Shown here: positions 14,541 to 23,394 of the stretch, piece by piece
Layout of the letters: every line of letters begins with the position of its first letter
How positions within the stretch are numbered: position 1 is the stretch's first letter
Source of the DNA: Macrococcoides animalis
Lineage (GTDB): Bacteria; Bacillota; Bacilli; Staphylococcales; Staphylococcaceae
DNA: 64,000 bases
Assembly (NCBI RefSeq): GCF_047425875.1
Contig: NZ_CP179727.1
Span: forward strand, 2,046,001-2,110,000
Direction: 5' to 3'
The notes under the pieces: model-generated
What the model saw: only the letters and a program-made list of their open reading frames with translations
Databases searched by the model: none
Told to the model about the DNA's origin: nothing
Program-made: the position numbers and the translations under genes

Positions 14541-16877
14541 ATGAATAAAAAAGCATTAAATATATTAGAATATGACAAGATTATTGCGCGTGTAGTGGAA
14601 TTTGCACAGAATGAATTATCAACACGCATCTTACAATCGACGCATCCAACGTCTGATATCAATGAGATTAACACAATGATGGCACATCTTGAGGAAGCTC
14701 GATTAATCGAAATGGGGCAAAGTGAACCGGGTATGAGCATGCTTTCTGATATCGAAGGGCTCGTACGTCGTGCAGTCATTGGATCAGTGTTATCTGTTAA
14801 CGAATTGAATAAAATAAAAAATAACATTAAAGTAATCAATCGCTATAAAACATATATTTTTAATCAATACGAAGAACGCGAAGTGGAAATTCCACTGATT
14901 TATAATCAACTCAAAAACTTACCTACCATAACAGATTTAGCTGAATCGATCCAAGCGAAATGTGATGAAACAAGTCTTTATGACAATGCATCTCCAGTCC
15001 TTGCACAAATTCGTCAAGAGATGAATCGTATTAATCGTAAAATTAAAGAAAAGTTAGAACAAATTGTTCGTAGCTCAAATAATCAAAAGAAGTTATCAGA
15101 TGCTATCGTTACTGTTCGTAACGGTCGACAAGTAATACCTGTACGAAGTGAATATAAACAAGACTTCCCTGGTATCGTGCATGATACGTCTTCAAGTGGA
15201 CAAACATTTTATATTGAACCGAACAGCATCGTGCAACTTTCCACTGAATTAAATAGTGTGACACATCGCGAAAATGAAGAAGTAGAACGTATTCTATATG
15301 AACTTACAAATGAAGTGGCAGAGTATGATAATGCTTTAACGTATTCTACGAAAGTGCTTGCGGATTTTGACGTGAATCTTGCGAAAGCAAAATACGGTAA
15401 TCGAAATAAAATGGTGATGGCGAATATTGCTGAAGAACGTACGATTGATTTACCACAAGCATGGCATCCAATGCTTCCAAGAGAAACGGTTGTCAAGAAC
15501 AACATTGTCTTTTATCCAGATATTCATTCAGTTATTATTACTGGACCGAATACAGGGGGGAAAACTGTTACATTAAAAACAGTAGGCTTAATTATATTAA
15601 TGGCACAAAGTGGGATGATGATTCCAGCATATGAAGGAGCCACAGTTAGTGTTTTTGATGAAGTATTCTGTGATATTGGGGATGAACAATCCATTGAACA
15701 ATCACTTTCAACTTTCTCAAGTCATATGACGAATATCGTTTCTATTTTAGAAAATATGACTGAAAAAAGTTTTGTTATGTTTGATGAATTAGGAGCGGGT
15801 ACAGACCCTGCTGAAGGTGCGGCCCTAGCAATGAGTATCTTAGACAGATGCTTAAATCGTGATGTCATGACGATGGCTACAACGCATTACCCTGAACTTA
15901 AAGCGTATAGCTATAACCGCGACCATGTTATGAATGCAAGTGTGGAATTTGATGTTGAAACATTGAGCCCAACGTATCGATTACTTATGGGGATTCCAGG
16001 TAAAAGTAATGCATTCGATATCGCAAAAAAACTTGGTCTAGACTTATCAATTATTAAAGAAGCGCGACAAATGATAAATATGGATAACAAAGAAATCGAT
16101 AATATGATTGCGTCACTTGAGAAAAACGCGAAACAAATTGAAGATGACCGTGTCTTAACAGAATCGTTGAAGCATGAAGCACAAGTGTTACATAAAGATT
16201 TGAACAAAGCATTTATATCATACGAAAAGCAAAAAGAAAACCTAATCGAAAATGCAAAGCAACAAGCGAATGATATCGTGAAAAAAGCAGAAAAAGAAGC
16301 AGATGAATTATTAAAACAATTACGTGAATTAAAATCAAATGCAGATATTAAAGAAAATGAACTCATTGAACAACGTTCTAAATTATTAGGTATGTATCAT
16401 GAAACTAAGATTAAAGAAAATAAAAAATCTACAAAAGATGAAGTGATTGTAAAAGGCGACCATGTTAAAGTCTTAAGTTACGGCCAAAAAGGTGTTATTT
16501 TAGAAATAGAAGGCGATGTAGCGGTTGTTCAAATGGGGATTATAAAAATGAAATTACCATTAAACGAACTTGAAAAAGAGGCCCCTCCTAAACAAGATAA
16601 AGTACGTGTTGTACCTCGTGCAAATCGTCAAACTATCAAAATGGAACTTGATATTCGTGGGGAACGTTACGAAGATGCGTTATATAAAGTAGAACAATAT
16701 TTAGATCAGGCAATTTTATCTAACTACGGACAAGTAACAATCATCCATGGTAAAGGAACAGGTGCACTGCAAAAAGGAGTGCAACAATTTTTAAGAAAAT
16801 CAAAAGCTGTGAATTCATTTAGAGGTGGTATGCCTTCAGAAGGTGGCTTTGGTGTGACGGTCGTTGAATTAAAATAA
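14541..16877 (+). CDS. mutS2: endonuclease MutS2
   Basis: The 778-residue MutS paralogue lacks the mismatch-recognition domain. It suppresses homologous recombination and, in Bacillus, rescues collided ribosomes. A core/lever region is followed by the ATPase (Walker A G-P-N-T-G-G-K-T, Walker B F-D-E-L-G-A-G-T-D), a long coiled coil (about 510-620) and a C-terminal Smr nuclease domain with L-D-I-R-G-E-R and I-H-G-K-G-T-G. I chose the ATG at 14541 over an in-frame ATG at 14514 because AAGGGAAG lies before it and the length then fits the family. Confidence 0.93.
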   Translation: MNKKALNILEYDKIIARVVEFAQNELSTRILQSTHPTSDINEINTMMAHLEEARLIEMGQSEPGMSMLSDIEGLVRRAVIGSVLSVNELNKIKNNIKVINRYKTYIFNQYEEREVEIPLIYNQLKNLPTITDLAESIQAKCDETSLYDNASPVLAQIRQEMNRINRKIKEKLEQIVRSSNNQKKLSDAIVTVRNGRQVIPVRSEYKQDFPGIVHDTSSSGQTFYIEPNSIVQLSTELNSVTHRENEEVERILYELTNEVAEYDNALTYSTKVLADFDVNLAKAKYGNRNKMVMANIAEERTIDLPQAWHPMLPRETVVKNNIVFYPDIHSVIITGPNTGGKTVTLKTVGLIILMAQSGMMIPAYEGATVSVFDEVFCDIGDEQSIEQSLSTFSSHMTNIVSILENMTEKSFVMFDELGAGTDPAEGAALAMSILDRCLNRDVMTMATTHYPELKAYSYNRDHVMNASVEFDVETLSPTYRLLMGIPGKSNAFDIAKKLGLDLSIIKEARQMINMDNKEIDNMIASLEKNAKQIEDDRVLTESLKHEAQVLHKDLNKAFISYEKQKENLIENAKQQANDIVKKAEKEADELLKQLRELKSNADIKENELIEQRSKLLGMYHETKIKENKKSTKDEVIVKGDHVKVLSYGQKGVILEIEGDVAVVQMGIIKMKLPLNELEKEAPPKQDKVRVVPRANRQTIKMELDIRGERYEDALYKVEQYLDQAILSNYGQVTIIHGKGTGALQKGVQQFLRKSKAVNSFRGGMPSEGGFGVTVVELK

Positions 16878-16894
16878 GAAAGCTAGGTGTTTCA

Positions 16895-16990
16895 ATGGAT
16901 AACTTTGATATGTATAAACTTGCAAAGGTATTAATTGTAGTATCAATTACTATGTTAATTGCGGGTATTATTTATTTAATTGTAGCTTAA
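16895..16990 (+). CDS. 31-residue membrane peptide downstream of mutS2
   Basis: A 31-codon gene with a GGTG-type site starts 18 bases after mutS2. After a short polar start (M-D-N-F-D-M-Y-K-L-A-K) it encodes one continuous hydrophobic helix ending at the C-terminus (I-I-Y-L-I-V-A). A stop codon, then the trxA promoter, follow. It is probably translated with mutS2. I do not recognise a family; annotation pipelines often miss genes of this size. Confidence 0.5.
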   Translation: MDNFDMYKLAKVLIVVSITMLIAGIIYLIVA

Positions 16991-17022
16991 AGAGATAATA
17001 AACATGTGATTGAGCAAAACAA

Positions 17023-17051
17023 GTGACCAATGATATTTAATTTGCTATACT
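17023..17051 (+). promoter_or_regulatory. promoter of trxA
   Basis: GTGACC (17023-17028), a 17-bp spacer and TATACT (17046-17051) lie 42 bases before trxA. Confidence 0.55.
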
Positions 17052-17092
17052 CCATTTATATTAATTAAGAATCACTAGGAGGAAATTAAATT

Positions 17093-17407
17093 ATGGCTAT
17101 TATTAAAGGAACAGATGCAAATTTTGAAGAAAATATTAAAGAAGGCGTAACATTAGTAGACTTCTGGGCACCATGGTGTGGACCTTGTAAAATGATTGCA
17201 CCTGTATTAGAAGATTTAGCGAAAGACGTTGAAGGTAAAGCAAACATCGTTAAAGTGGATGTTGATGAAAACCAAGAAACGGCAGCTAAATTTGAAGTAA
17301 TGAGTATCCCAACTTTAATCGTATTTAAAGATGGACAAGCTGTAGACAAAGTTGTTGGTTTCCAACCTAAAGAACAATTACAAGCTGTTTTAGAAAAACA
17401 TTACTAA
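17093..17407 (+). CDS. trxA: thioredoxin
   Basis: The 104-residue thioredoxin reduces protein disulfides in the cytosol and receives electrons from thioredoxin reductase. The redox site W-C-G-P-C is at residues 28-32, and the cis-proline motif S-I-P-T-L is in the second half. The length is standard. It is preceded by AGGAGG and its own promoter and ends at a terminator, so it is a single-gene unit. In staphylococci the same gene lies between mutS2 and uvrC. Confidence 0.97.
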   Translation: MAIIKGTDANFEENIKEGVTLVDFWAPWCGPCKMIAPVLEDLAKDVEGKANIVKVDVDENQETAAKFEVMSIPTLIVFKDGQAVDKVVGFQPKEQLQAVLEKHY

Positions 17408-17432
17408 GATTAAGCTAAAAAATAATATTTTA

Positions 17433-17466
17433 AGAGTGAAATCTTTTTAGATTTTGCTCTTTTTAT
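17433..17466 (+). terminator. Rho-independent terminator of trxA
   Basis: AGAGTGAAATCT (17433-17444) pairs with AGATTTTGCTCT (17449-17460) apart from two central mismatches, followed by TTTTTA. Confidence 0.7.
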
Positions 17467-17512
17467 TTTGATATGTTTTACTAATGATATGTTTAGAAAC
17501 GTGGTGAGATGA

Positions 17513-19324
17513 ATGGAAAATTATGAGTTAAAGATAAAAAGAAAACTTGCAGTGTTGCCCAATGAACCGGGTTGTTATCAAATGAAAGATAAAAATGGAC
17601 AAATTATATATGTCGGAAAAGCTAAAAACTTACGTAATCGCGTACGTTCTTATTTTACTGGTGCGCATGACGAGAAAACGACGCGCCTCGTACTTGAAAT
17701 TAGAGATTTTGAGTTTATTGTAACGAACACAGAAATTGAATCTCTCTTGCTAGAATTAACACTAATCAAAAAGTATTATCCAAGGTTTAATGTGTTATTA
17801 AAAGATGACAAAAGTTATCCGTTTATAAAAATAACAAATGAAAAGCATCCTAGAATATTGGTAACACGAATTGTAAAGAAAAATAGTGGTAAATATTTTG
17901 GACCATATCCGAATGCATATGCAGCACATGAAACAAAGAAACTATTAGATCGAATTATTCCACTTAGAAAGTGTAATAACTTACCTGACAAATTATGCTT
18001 GTACTATCACATAGGGCAATGTTTAGGGCCATGCGTCTATAACGTAGATGAACAACAATACCGTCATTATATTCAAGTGGTTACAGACTTCTTGAACGGT
18101 CATGACACTTCAATAGTGGATGACCTACGTAAGAAGATGAATGAACGTGCAGAAAATTTACAGTTTGAAGAAGCGAAAGAATATCGTGATTTAATCTCTC
18201 ATATTGAGTCATTGATGTTTAAACAAAAAATGATGACGAGCGATATGACTACACGTGATATTTTTGGATATTCAGTTGATAAAGGGTGGATGTGCATTCA
18301 AGTCTTCTTTATACGCCAAGGTAATTTAATCGAACGTAAAGTAACAATGATTCCTTTAATTGATGATTCTAAATCACATTTTTATAATTTCATTGGTCAG
18401 TTCTACGGGCTCTCAGAAAATTTATTGCCTGCTGAAGTCCATGTTCCGACAGGTCTTGATTTAGATATGATCAAATCAGTTGTTGATACTAAAGTGGTTC
18501 AACCGAAACGCGGAAAGAAAAAAGAAATGGTCGATTTAGCTGTTAAAAATGCAAGTATTGCATTATCAAATAAATTCGAAATAATTGAACGTGATGAAGA
18601 AAGAACGATTAAAGCAATCGAAGAATTAGGTAATGCAATGGGTATTCAAACACCAATACGCATAGAAGCATTTGATAACTCAAATATTCAAGGGGTCGAC
18701 CCAGTCGCAGCTATGGTTTGCTTTGTGGATGGGAAACCATCAAAACGTGATTACCGCAAATATAAAATTAAAACAGTGACTGGGCCCGATGACTATGAGA
18801 GTATGCGAGAAGTCGTACGCCGAAGATATACACGTGTATTAAGAGAGAAATTGCCATTACCTGATTTAATTGTTGTCGATGGTGGAAAAGGTCATATGAG
18901 CAGTGTTATCGATGTGTTAGTTAATGAACTGAACTTAGATATACCTGTTGCAGGTCTTAAGAAAAATGATAAACATATGACAGCAGAATTATTATATGGA
19001 GAAGACTTTGATATTATTCCGTTAAATAAGAAGAGTCAAAGCTTCTATTTATTACAACGTATTCAAGACGAAGTCCATCGCTTTGCCATTACGTTTCATC
19101 GTAATACCAGAAGAAAGACTGGATTATCTTCACAATTAGACTCAATTGAAGGGATAGGTCCAAAAAGAAAGTTAAAATTGATGAAACACTTTGGATCGGT
19201 TAAGCGTTTGAGAGAGGCAACGATTGATGAGATTAATCAAATCGGTGTGCCGATCAAACTTGCAACAGAAATCTACACGGTATTAAATGCTGATAATACT
19301 GAATTAACAGAAAAAAAAGAATAA
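17513..19324 (+). CDS. uvrC: UvrABC excinuclease subunit C
   Basis: The 603-residue nuclease makes both incisions in nucleotide excision repair. The GIY-YIG domain at the N-terminus (G-C-Y-Q-M-K-D ... I-I-Y-V-G-K-A) cuts 3' of the lesion. A UVR motif (about 200-235, L-Q-F-E-E-A-K-E-Y-R) contacts UvrB. The RNase H-like domain (I-E-A-F-D-N-S-N-I-Q-G) cuts on the 5' side, and tandem helix-hairpin-helices (I-E-G-I-G-P-K-R) bind DNA at the C-terminus. The ATG at 17513 has GGTGAG upstream. A long hairpin with a T-run lies just past the stop codon. Confidence 0.96.
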   Translation: MENYELKIKRKLAVLPNEPGCYQMKDKNGQIIYVGKAKNLRNRVRSYFTGAHDEKTTRLVLEIRDFEFIVTNTEIESLLLELTLIKKYYPRFNVLLKDDKSYPFIKITNEKHPRILVTRIVKKNSGKYFGPYPNAYAAHETKKLLDRIIPLRKCNNLPDKLCLYYHIGQCLGPCVYNVDEQQYRHYIQVVTDFLNGHDTSIVDDLRKKMNERAENLQFEEAKEYRDLISHIESLMFKQKMMTSDMTTRDIFGYSVDKGWMCIQVFFIRQGNLIERKVTMIPLIDDSKSHFYNFIGQFYGLSENLLPAEVHVPTGLDLDMIKSVVDTKVVQPKRGKKKEMVDLAVKNASIALSNKFEIIERDEERTIKAIEELGNAMGIQTPIRIEAFDNSNIQGVDPVAAMVCFVDGKPSKRDYRKYKIKTVTGPDDYESMREVVRRRYTRVLREKLPLPDLIVVDGGKGHMSSVIDVLVNELNLDIPVAGLKKNDKHMTAELLYGEDFDIIPLNKKSQSFYLLQRIQDEVHRFAITFHRNTRRKTGLSSQLDSIEGIGPKRKLKLMKHFGSVKRLREATIDEINQIGVPIKLATEIYTVLNADNTELTEKKE

Positions 19325-19333
19325 AAGTAAAAT

Positions 19334-19431
19334 GTTTGTGAAATTAGTTAATTGAGAATCATTTTCATATGCCACAAAGCGTTAAAGAGTGGTACAATTA
19401 TGATGAAAATTAAATTCACAAACTTTTTTTT
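19334..19431 (+). terminator. long nested hairpin with T-run between uvrC and sdhC
   Basis: Three nested helices can form. The outer one pairs GTTTGTGAAATT (19334-19345) with 19412-19423, 11 of 12 positions. The middle one pairs ATTTTCAT (19361-19368) with ATGAAAAT (19403-19410), perfect. The inner one pairs CCAC (19372-19375) with GTGG (19389-19392). Eight T follow the outer arm at 19424-19431. This looks like an intrinsic terminator with an unusually long structured stem, or the 3' end of a small RNA. The Fur-like site lies in its left half. Confidence 0.55.
19353..19367. promoter_or_regulatory. Fur-box-like 7-1-7 site
   Basis: TGAGAAT-C-ATTTTCA matches the Fur 7-1-7 consensus TGATAAT-N-ATTATCA at 12 of 14 fixed positions and is nearly palindromic. 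It lies 160 bases upstream of sdhC and just after uvrC. Fur represses iron-uptake genes and small RNAs in staphylococci. What this site would control is unclear. Confidence 0.5.
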
Positions 19432-19439
19432 ATACTTAA

Positions 19440-19482
19440 ATGTAATCGGTTTCTTGATTTACCGTTCGAACAGGCGTATCAT
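19440..19482 (+). promoter_or_regulatory. sdhCAB promoter overlapped by a cre-like site
   Basis: TTGATT (19454-19459), a 17-bp spacer and TATCAT (19477-19482) form a promoter 46 bases before sdhC. The 16-mer at 19440-19455 (ATGTAATCGGTTTCTT) matches the catabolite-responsive consensus WTGNAANCGNWWNCAW at all but one position and touches the -35, so CcpA would block it. CcpA control of TCA-cycle genes is established in related Firmicutes; here it is inferred. Confidence 0.55.
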
Positions 19483-19527
19483 TGAATTTGTGAATTTACT
19501 TAAAAAGATTTGTAGGGGGGACTTCAC

Positions 19528-20139
19528 TTGGCAAGCTCAGAAAAATCATTTGCATTACGTAGGTTACATTCATTACTTGGAGTGATTCCATTAGGTGTTT
19601 TCTTAATTCAACATTTAGTGATCAACCACTTCGCAGTTAATAGCCCAGAGGCTTTTAACAAAGCTTCAGACTTTATGTGGAATTTACCGTTTAAGATTGT
19701 TCTAGAAACTCTTGTTATTTATTTACCAATATTATTTCACGCAATCTACGGTGTATACATTGCATTTACATCTAAGAACAATGTAACGAAATATTCTACA
19801 TTTAGAAACTGGATGTTCATGCTTCAACGTTTTACTGGTATTGTGGCATTTATTTTTATCGCAATTCATGTATGGCAAACACGTGTACAAGCTGCGTTTG
19901 GACATCATATGAATTATGATTTTATGCACGATTTATTATCTAATCCAATTAACTTTATTGGTTATATCATTGGTATCGTCAGTGTCATCTTCCACTTCTC
20001 AAATGGTCTATGGTCATTTGCAGTTAGTTGGGGGTTAACGCAATCTGATAAGTCTCAAAAAATGATGGCTGGTGTATCATTAGCTGCATTCGTTGTCATT
20101 ACATTTATTGGATTACGCGCATTATTTGCATTTATTTAG
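19528..20139 (+). CDS. sdhC: succinate dehydrogenase cytochrome b558 subunit
   Basis: The 203-residue membrane anchor of complex II (Bacillus/Staphylococcus type, one large subunit) has five membrane helices. It binds two b-type hemes through conserved histidines, such as those in L-R-R-L-H-S-L-L-G, H-L-V-I-N-H-F, F-H-A-I-Y-G and I-A-I-H-V-W-Q. It passes electrons from SdhB to menaquinone. It starts with TTG at 19528, seven bases after AGGGGGG; an upstream extension in the same frame would have no such site. sdhA follows 29 bases later. Confidence 0.93.
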   Translation: MASSEKSFALRRLHSLLGVIPLGVFLIQHLVINHFAVNSPEAFNKASDFMWNLPFKIVLETLVIYLPILFHAIYGVYIAFTSKNNVTKYSTFRNWMFMLQRFTGIVAFIFIAIHVWQTRVQAAFGHHMNYDFMHDLLSNPINFIGYIIGIVSVIFHFSNGLWSFAVSWGLTQSDKSQKMMAGVSLAAFVVITFIGLRALFAFI

Positions 20140-20168
20140 GACAAGAAATATAGGGGAGTGACAATATA

Positions 20169-21932
20169 ATGGCAAAAAGTAATATCATTGTTGTCGGCGG
20201 TGGATTAGCAGGTCTGATGGCAACAATTAAAGCAGCAGAAGCAGGTACAAGTGTTGATTTATTCTCTTTAGTACCCGTTAAACGATCTCACTCAGTGTGT
20301 GCACAAGGCGGAATTAATGGTGCAGTAAATACAAAAGGTGAAGGTGACTCACCTTTAATTCACTTTGATGATACAGTTTACGGTGGGGACTTCTTAGCGA
20401 ACCAACCACCAGTAAAAGCAATGACAGCAGCAGCACCAGGTATCATCCACTTATTAGACCGTATGGGTGTAATGTTCAATAGAACACCAGAAGGATTACT
20501 TGATTTCCGTCGTTTCGGTGGTACTTTATATCACCGTACTGCATTCGCTGGTGCGACAACTGGACAACAGTTATTATATGCACTAGATGAACAAGTACGT
20601 AAATTTGAAGTAGAAGGCTTAGTGACGAAGTACGAAGGATGGGAATTTTTAGGTGCGGTTATTGATGATGAAGGAGCAGCTCGTGGTATTGTTGCTCAAA
20701 ACCTAACTACATCTGAAATTCAGTCCTTTGGTTCTGACGCTGTTATTATGGCGACAGGTGGACCTGGTATTATCTTCGGTAAATCAACAAACTCTATGAT
20801 TAATACAGGTTCAGCAGCTTCAGTAGTTTACCAACAAGGTGCAATCTATGCAAACGGAGAGTTCATTCAAATTCATCCAACAGCAATCCCTGGTGACGAT
20901 AAATTACGTTTAATGAGTGAATCTGCACGTGGTGAAGGTGGACGTGTTTGGACTTATAAAGACGGTAAACCTTGGTACTTCTTAGAAGAGAAATATCCAG
21001 ACTACGGTAACTTAGTACCACGTGATATCGCTACTCGTGAAATCTTTGATGTGTGTGTGAACCAAAAATTAGGTATCAACGGTGAAAACATGGTATACCT
21101 TGATTTAAGTCATAAAGATGCACATGAATTAGACGTTAAATTGGGCGGTATCATTGAAATTTATGAAAAATTCACAGGTGATGATCCACGTAAAGTACCT
21201 ATGAAAATCTTCCCAGCAGTACATTACTCAATGGGTGGTATATGGGTAGATTACGATCAAATGACCAACATTCCTGGATTATTCGCAGCAGGAGAATGTG
21301 ATTACTCTCAACACGGTGGTAACCGTTTAGGAGCAAATTCATTATTATCAGCAATTTACGGTGGTATGGTTGCTGGACCAAACGCAATTAAATACGTTAA
21401 AGATTTAGATAAATCATATACAGATTTACCTGAAGAAATCTATACACGTAAAGTTCAAGAAGAACAACGCCGTTTCGATGCATTATTAAACATGAAAGGT
21501 TCTGAGAATGCATACAAGTTGCATAAAGAATTGGGAGAAATTATGACAGCTAACGTAACAGTTGTCCGTCATAATGATCGCTTACTGGAAACGGATAAGA
21601 GAATTGTTGAATTAATGGAACGTTACCATGATATCGATATGGAAGACACTGCATTATGGAGTAACCAAGCAGTATTCTTCACACGTCAATTATGGAACAT
21701 GTTAGTATTAGCACGTGTTATGACAATTGGTGCATATAACCGTAATGAATCGCGTGGTGCGCACTATAAACCTGAGTTCCCAGAACGTAACGATGAAGAG
21801 TGGTTAAAAACAACAATGGCAAAATTCAAAGGGGCAAAAGAGGCACCTGAATTCTATTATGAGCCAGTTGATGTAAGTTTAATTCCTCCACGTGTACGTG
21901 ACTACTCTAAGAAGTCAAAAGGGGGTAAATAA
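20169..21932 (+). CDS. sdhA: succinate dehydrogenase flavoprotein subunit
   Basis: The 587-residue subunit oxidises succinate to fumarate with covalently bound FAD. The dinucleotide-binding motif is V-V-G-G-G-L-A-G-L near the N-terminus. The FAD-linking region is R-S-H-S-V-C-A-Q-G-G-I-N-G. Substrate-binding and acid-base residues lie in I-H-P-T-A-I-P-G and S-E-S-A-R-G-E-G-G, and A-G-E-C ... G-A-N-S-L-L-S closes the FAD domain. It forms the operon sdhC-sdhA-sdhB, with one base between the sdhA stop codon and the sdhB start. Confidence 0.96.
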   Translation: MAKSNIIVVGGGLAGLMATIKAAEAGTSVDLFSLVPVKRSHSVCAQGGINGAVNTKGEGDSPLIHFDDTVYGGDFLANQPPVKAMTAAAPGIIHLLDRMGVMFNRTPEGLLDFRRFGGTLYHRTAFAGATTGQQLLYALDEQVRKFEVEGLVTKYEGWEFLGAVIDDEGAARGIVAQNLTTSEIQSFGSDAVIMATGGPGIIFGKSTNSMINTGSAASVVYQQGAIYANGEFIQIHPTAIPGDDKLRLMSESARGEGGRVWTYKDGKPWYFLEEKYPDYGNLVPRDIATREIFDVCVNQKLGINGENMVYLDLSHKDAHELDVKLGGIIEIYEKFTGDDPRKVPMKIFPAVHYSMGGIWVDYDQMTNIPGLFAAGECDYSQHGGNRLGANSLLSAIYGGMVAGPNAIKYVKDLDKSYTDLPEEIYTRKVQEEQRRFDALLNMKGSENAYKLHKELGEIMTANVTVVRHNDRLLETDKRIVELMERYHDIDMEDTALWSNQAVFFTRQLWNMLVLARVMTIGAYNRNESRGAHYKPEFPERNDEEWLKTTMAKFKGAKEAPEFYYEPVDVSLIPPRVRDYSKKSKGGK

Positions 21933-21933
21933 T

Positions 21934-22698
21934 ATGGCTGAAAAAACAATTAAGCTGATTATTACACGTCAAAAAGATCAAAATTCTAAACCATATGAAG
22001 AAACTTTTGTGATTCCACATCGTCCAAATATGAATGTTATTGCAGCGTTAATGGAAATTCAACGTAACCCAGTTAATGATCGCGGAGAAAAAACAACGCC
22101 TGTAACTTGGGATATGAACTGTTTAGAAGAAGTATGTGGTGCTTGTTCGATGGTTGTTAACGGTAAAGCACGTCAGTCATGTTCAACAATTATTGATACA
22201 TTAGAGCAACCAATTCGTTTAGCACCAATGGCAACATTCCCTGTTGTGCGAGACTTACAAGTGGATCGTTCTAAAATGTTCGATAATTTAAAACGTGTTA
22301 AAGCATGGGTACCAATCGATGGTACATATGATTTAGGCGCAGGACCACGTATGCCAGAAAAGAAACGCCAAACTGCATATGAGTTATCTAAATGTATGAC
22401 GTGTGGCGTATGTTTAGAAGTTTGTCCAAACGTTAATGCAAATTCTAAATTTATGGGTGCACAACCGATATCACAAGTACGTTTATTCAACTTACATCCA
22501 ACAGGAAGTATGAATAAAGATGAAAGAATCCATGCTTTAATGGAAGAAGGTGGATTAGCGGAATGTGGTAACTCACAAAACTGTGTGAGAAGTTGTCCAA
22601 AAGGTATTCCTTTAACAACATCTATCGCTGCAATGAACCGTGAAGCAACGTTCCAAATGTTCAAATCGTTCTTTGGATCGGACCATCAAGTAAACTAA
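21934..22698 (+). CDS. sdhB: succinate dehydrogenase iron-sulfur subunit
   Basis: The 254-residue subunit carries electrons from FAD to the membrane hemes through three clusters. The [2Fe-2S] ligands are in C-L-E-E-V-C-G-A-C ... C. The other cysteine groups are C-M-T-C-G-V-C-L-E-V-C-P and C-G-N-S-Q-N-C-V-R-S-C-P, for the [4Fe-4S] and [3Fe-4S] clusters. I use the ATG at 21934, with GGGGG eight bases upstream; an in-frame ATG at 21892 lies well inside sdhA. A repeat-containing non-coding region follows. Confidence 0.95.
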   Translation: MAEKTIKLIITRQKDQNSKPYEETFVIPHRPNMNVIAALMEIQRNPVNDRGEKTTPVTWDMNCLEEVCGACSMVVNGKARQSCSTIIDTLEQPIRLAPMATFPVVRDLQVDRSKMFDNLKRVKAWVPIDGTYDLGAGPRMPEKKRQTAYELSKCMTCGVCLEVCPNVNANSKFMGAQPISQVRLFNLHPTGSMNKDERIHALMEEGGLAECGNSQNCVRSCPKGIPLTTSIAAMNREATFQMFKSFFGSDHQVN

Positions 22699-22706
22699 GA
22701 GGCTAT

Positions 22707-22845
22707 AAAAAGAGGCTATCGACAAAGCGTTAAGTCTCAAGCAAACTGGAGACAAAGCCAAGAAATCGCTCTTTGATTTCGATGGGTTTGTTGAAGTTTG
22801 TCGAGAGACTGCTTTGGAGATGCCGTTTCAAAAAGAGGCTATCGA
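22707..22845. repeat. direct repeats and two-tier hairpin after sdhB
   Basis: AAAAAGAGGCTATCGA occurs at 22707-22722 and again at 22830-22845, 123 bp apart. Between them ACAAAGCC (22752-22759) pairs with GGGTTTGT (22784-22791, one mismatch), enclosing GAAATC (22762-22767) with GATTTC (22775-22780). TCGACAAA (22719-22726) can also pair with TTTGTCGA (22797-22804). The inner hairpin closely resembles the tig terminator near 29.56 kb. No convincing gene is present. Confidence 0.6.
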
Positions 22846-22867
22846 ACTTGCGTTCAGCCCGAAAAAT

Positions 22868-22907
22868 AAAGGTTTTGAGATTATACTTTATCTCAAAACC
22901 TTTTTTT
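22868..22907 (+). terminator. Rho-independent terminator of sdhCAB
   Basis: A perfect 14-bp stem pairs 22868-22881 (AAAGGTTTTGAGAT) with 22890-22903 around an 8-nt loop, with further T after it. Confidence 0.9.
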
Positions 22908-22959
22908 ATTTTGCTAAAATTTGATATGATAAGTTTAAAGTTGAATAGAGGTGTTGGCA

Positions 22960-23394
22960 TTGGATCATTCAATAATTACATTAGAATATGAGTTGCGACG
23001 TCTTGCTGATATCATTAAGAATGAGGGGCGTAGTGAACTAAAGAAACAGAACATTACAGATACACAATTTATTGCGATTCAATGGATTAAAGAAGTGGGT
23101 CCTTTGAATATTGGATCACTCGCTAAGCACATGAATTTAGCGATTTCTTCAACGTCTGAATTAGTGGATTCTTTGAGCAATAATGGCTTTGCGGAACGTA
23201 TTAAGAACTTAGAAGATCGACGTAAAGTGAGTATTCAACTAACTGATAAAGGCGAGTCAGTAATTGAAGCAGTTATTTTGAAGAGACAAATGTTTTTGAA
23301 CAAGTTAGTTGAAGAGAGTATTATAGAAGAGTTACCAATATTAAATGAACAAATACATAAGTTGTACAGTGCAACAGAAGAAGGTGAAAAGTAG
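22960..23394 (+). CDS. MarR-family transcriptional regulator upstream of murI
   Basis: The 144-residue winged helix protein is of the MarR family. The helix-turn-helix is around N-I-G-S-L-A-K-H-M-N-L-A-I-S-S-T-S-E-L, and the wing holds the typical D-R-R-K-V-S-I-Q-L-T. It starts with TTG at 22960, six bases after GAGGTG. Its stop codon overlaps the murI start by one base, so the two are cotranscribed. A MarR gene directly before murI is also found in staphylococci. Target and ligand are unknown. Confidence 0.85.
   Translation: MDHSIITLEYELRRLADIIKNEGRSELKKQNITDTQFIAIQWIKEVGPLNIGSLAKHMNLAISSTSELVDSLSNNGFAERIKNLEDRRKVSIQLTDKGESVIEAVILKRQMFLNKLVEESIIEELPILNEQIHKLYSATEEGEK

Noticed and set aside
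19352..19527. N-terminal extension of sdhC or a separate small gene here
   Set aside because: The frame runs through the hairpin, T-run and promoter, and the family start is at the TTG with a strong site at 19528.
22730..22991. Small genes on either strand between sdhB and the MarR gene
   Set aside because: They cover direct repeats and the 14-bp terminator stem, and lack ribosome binding sites.
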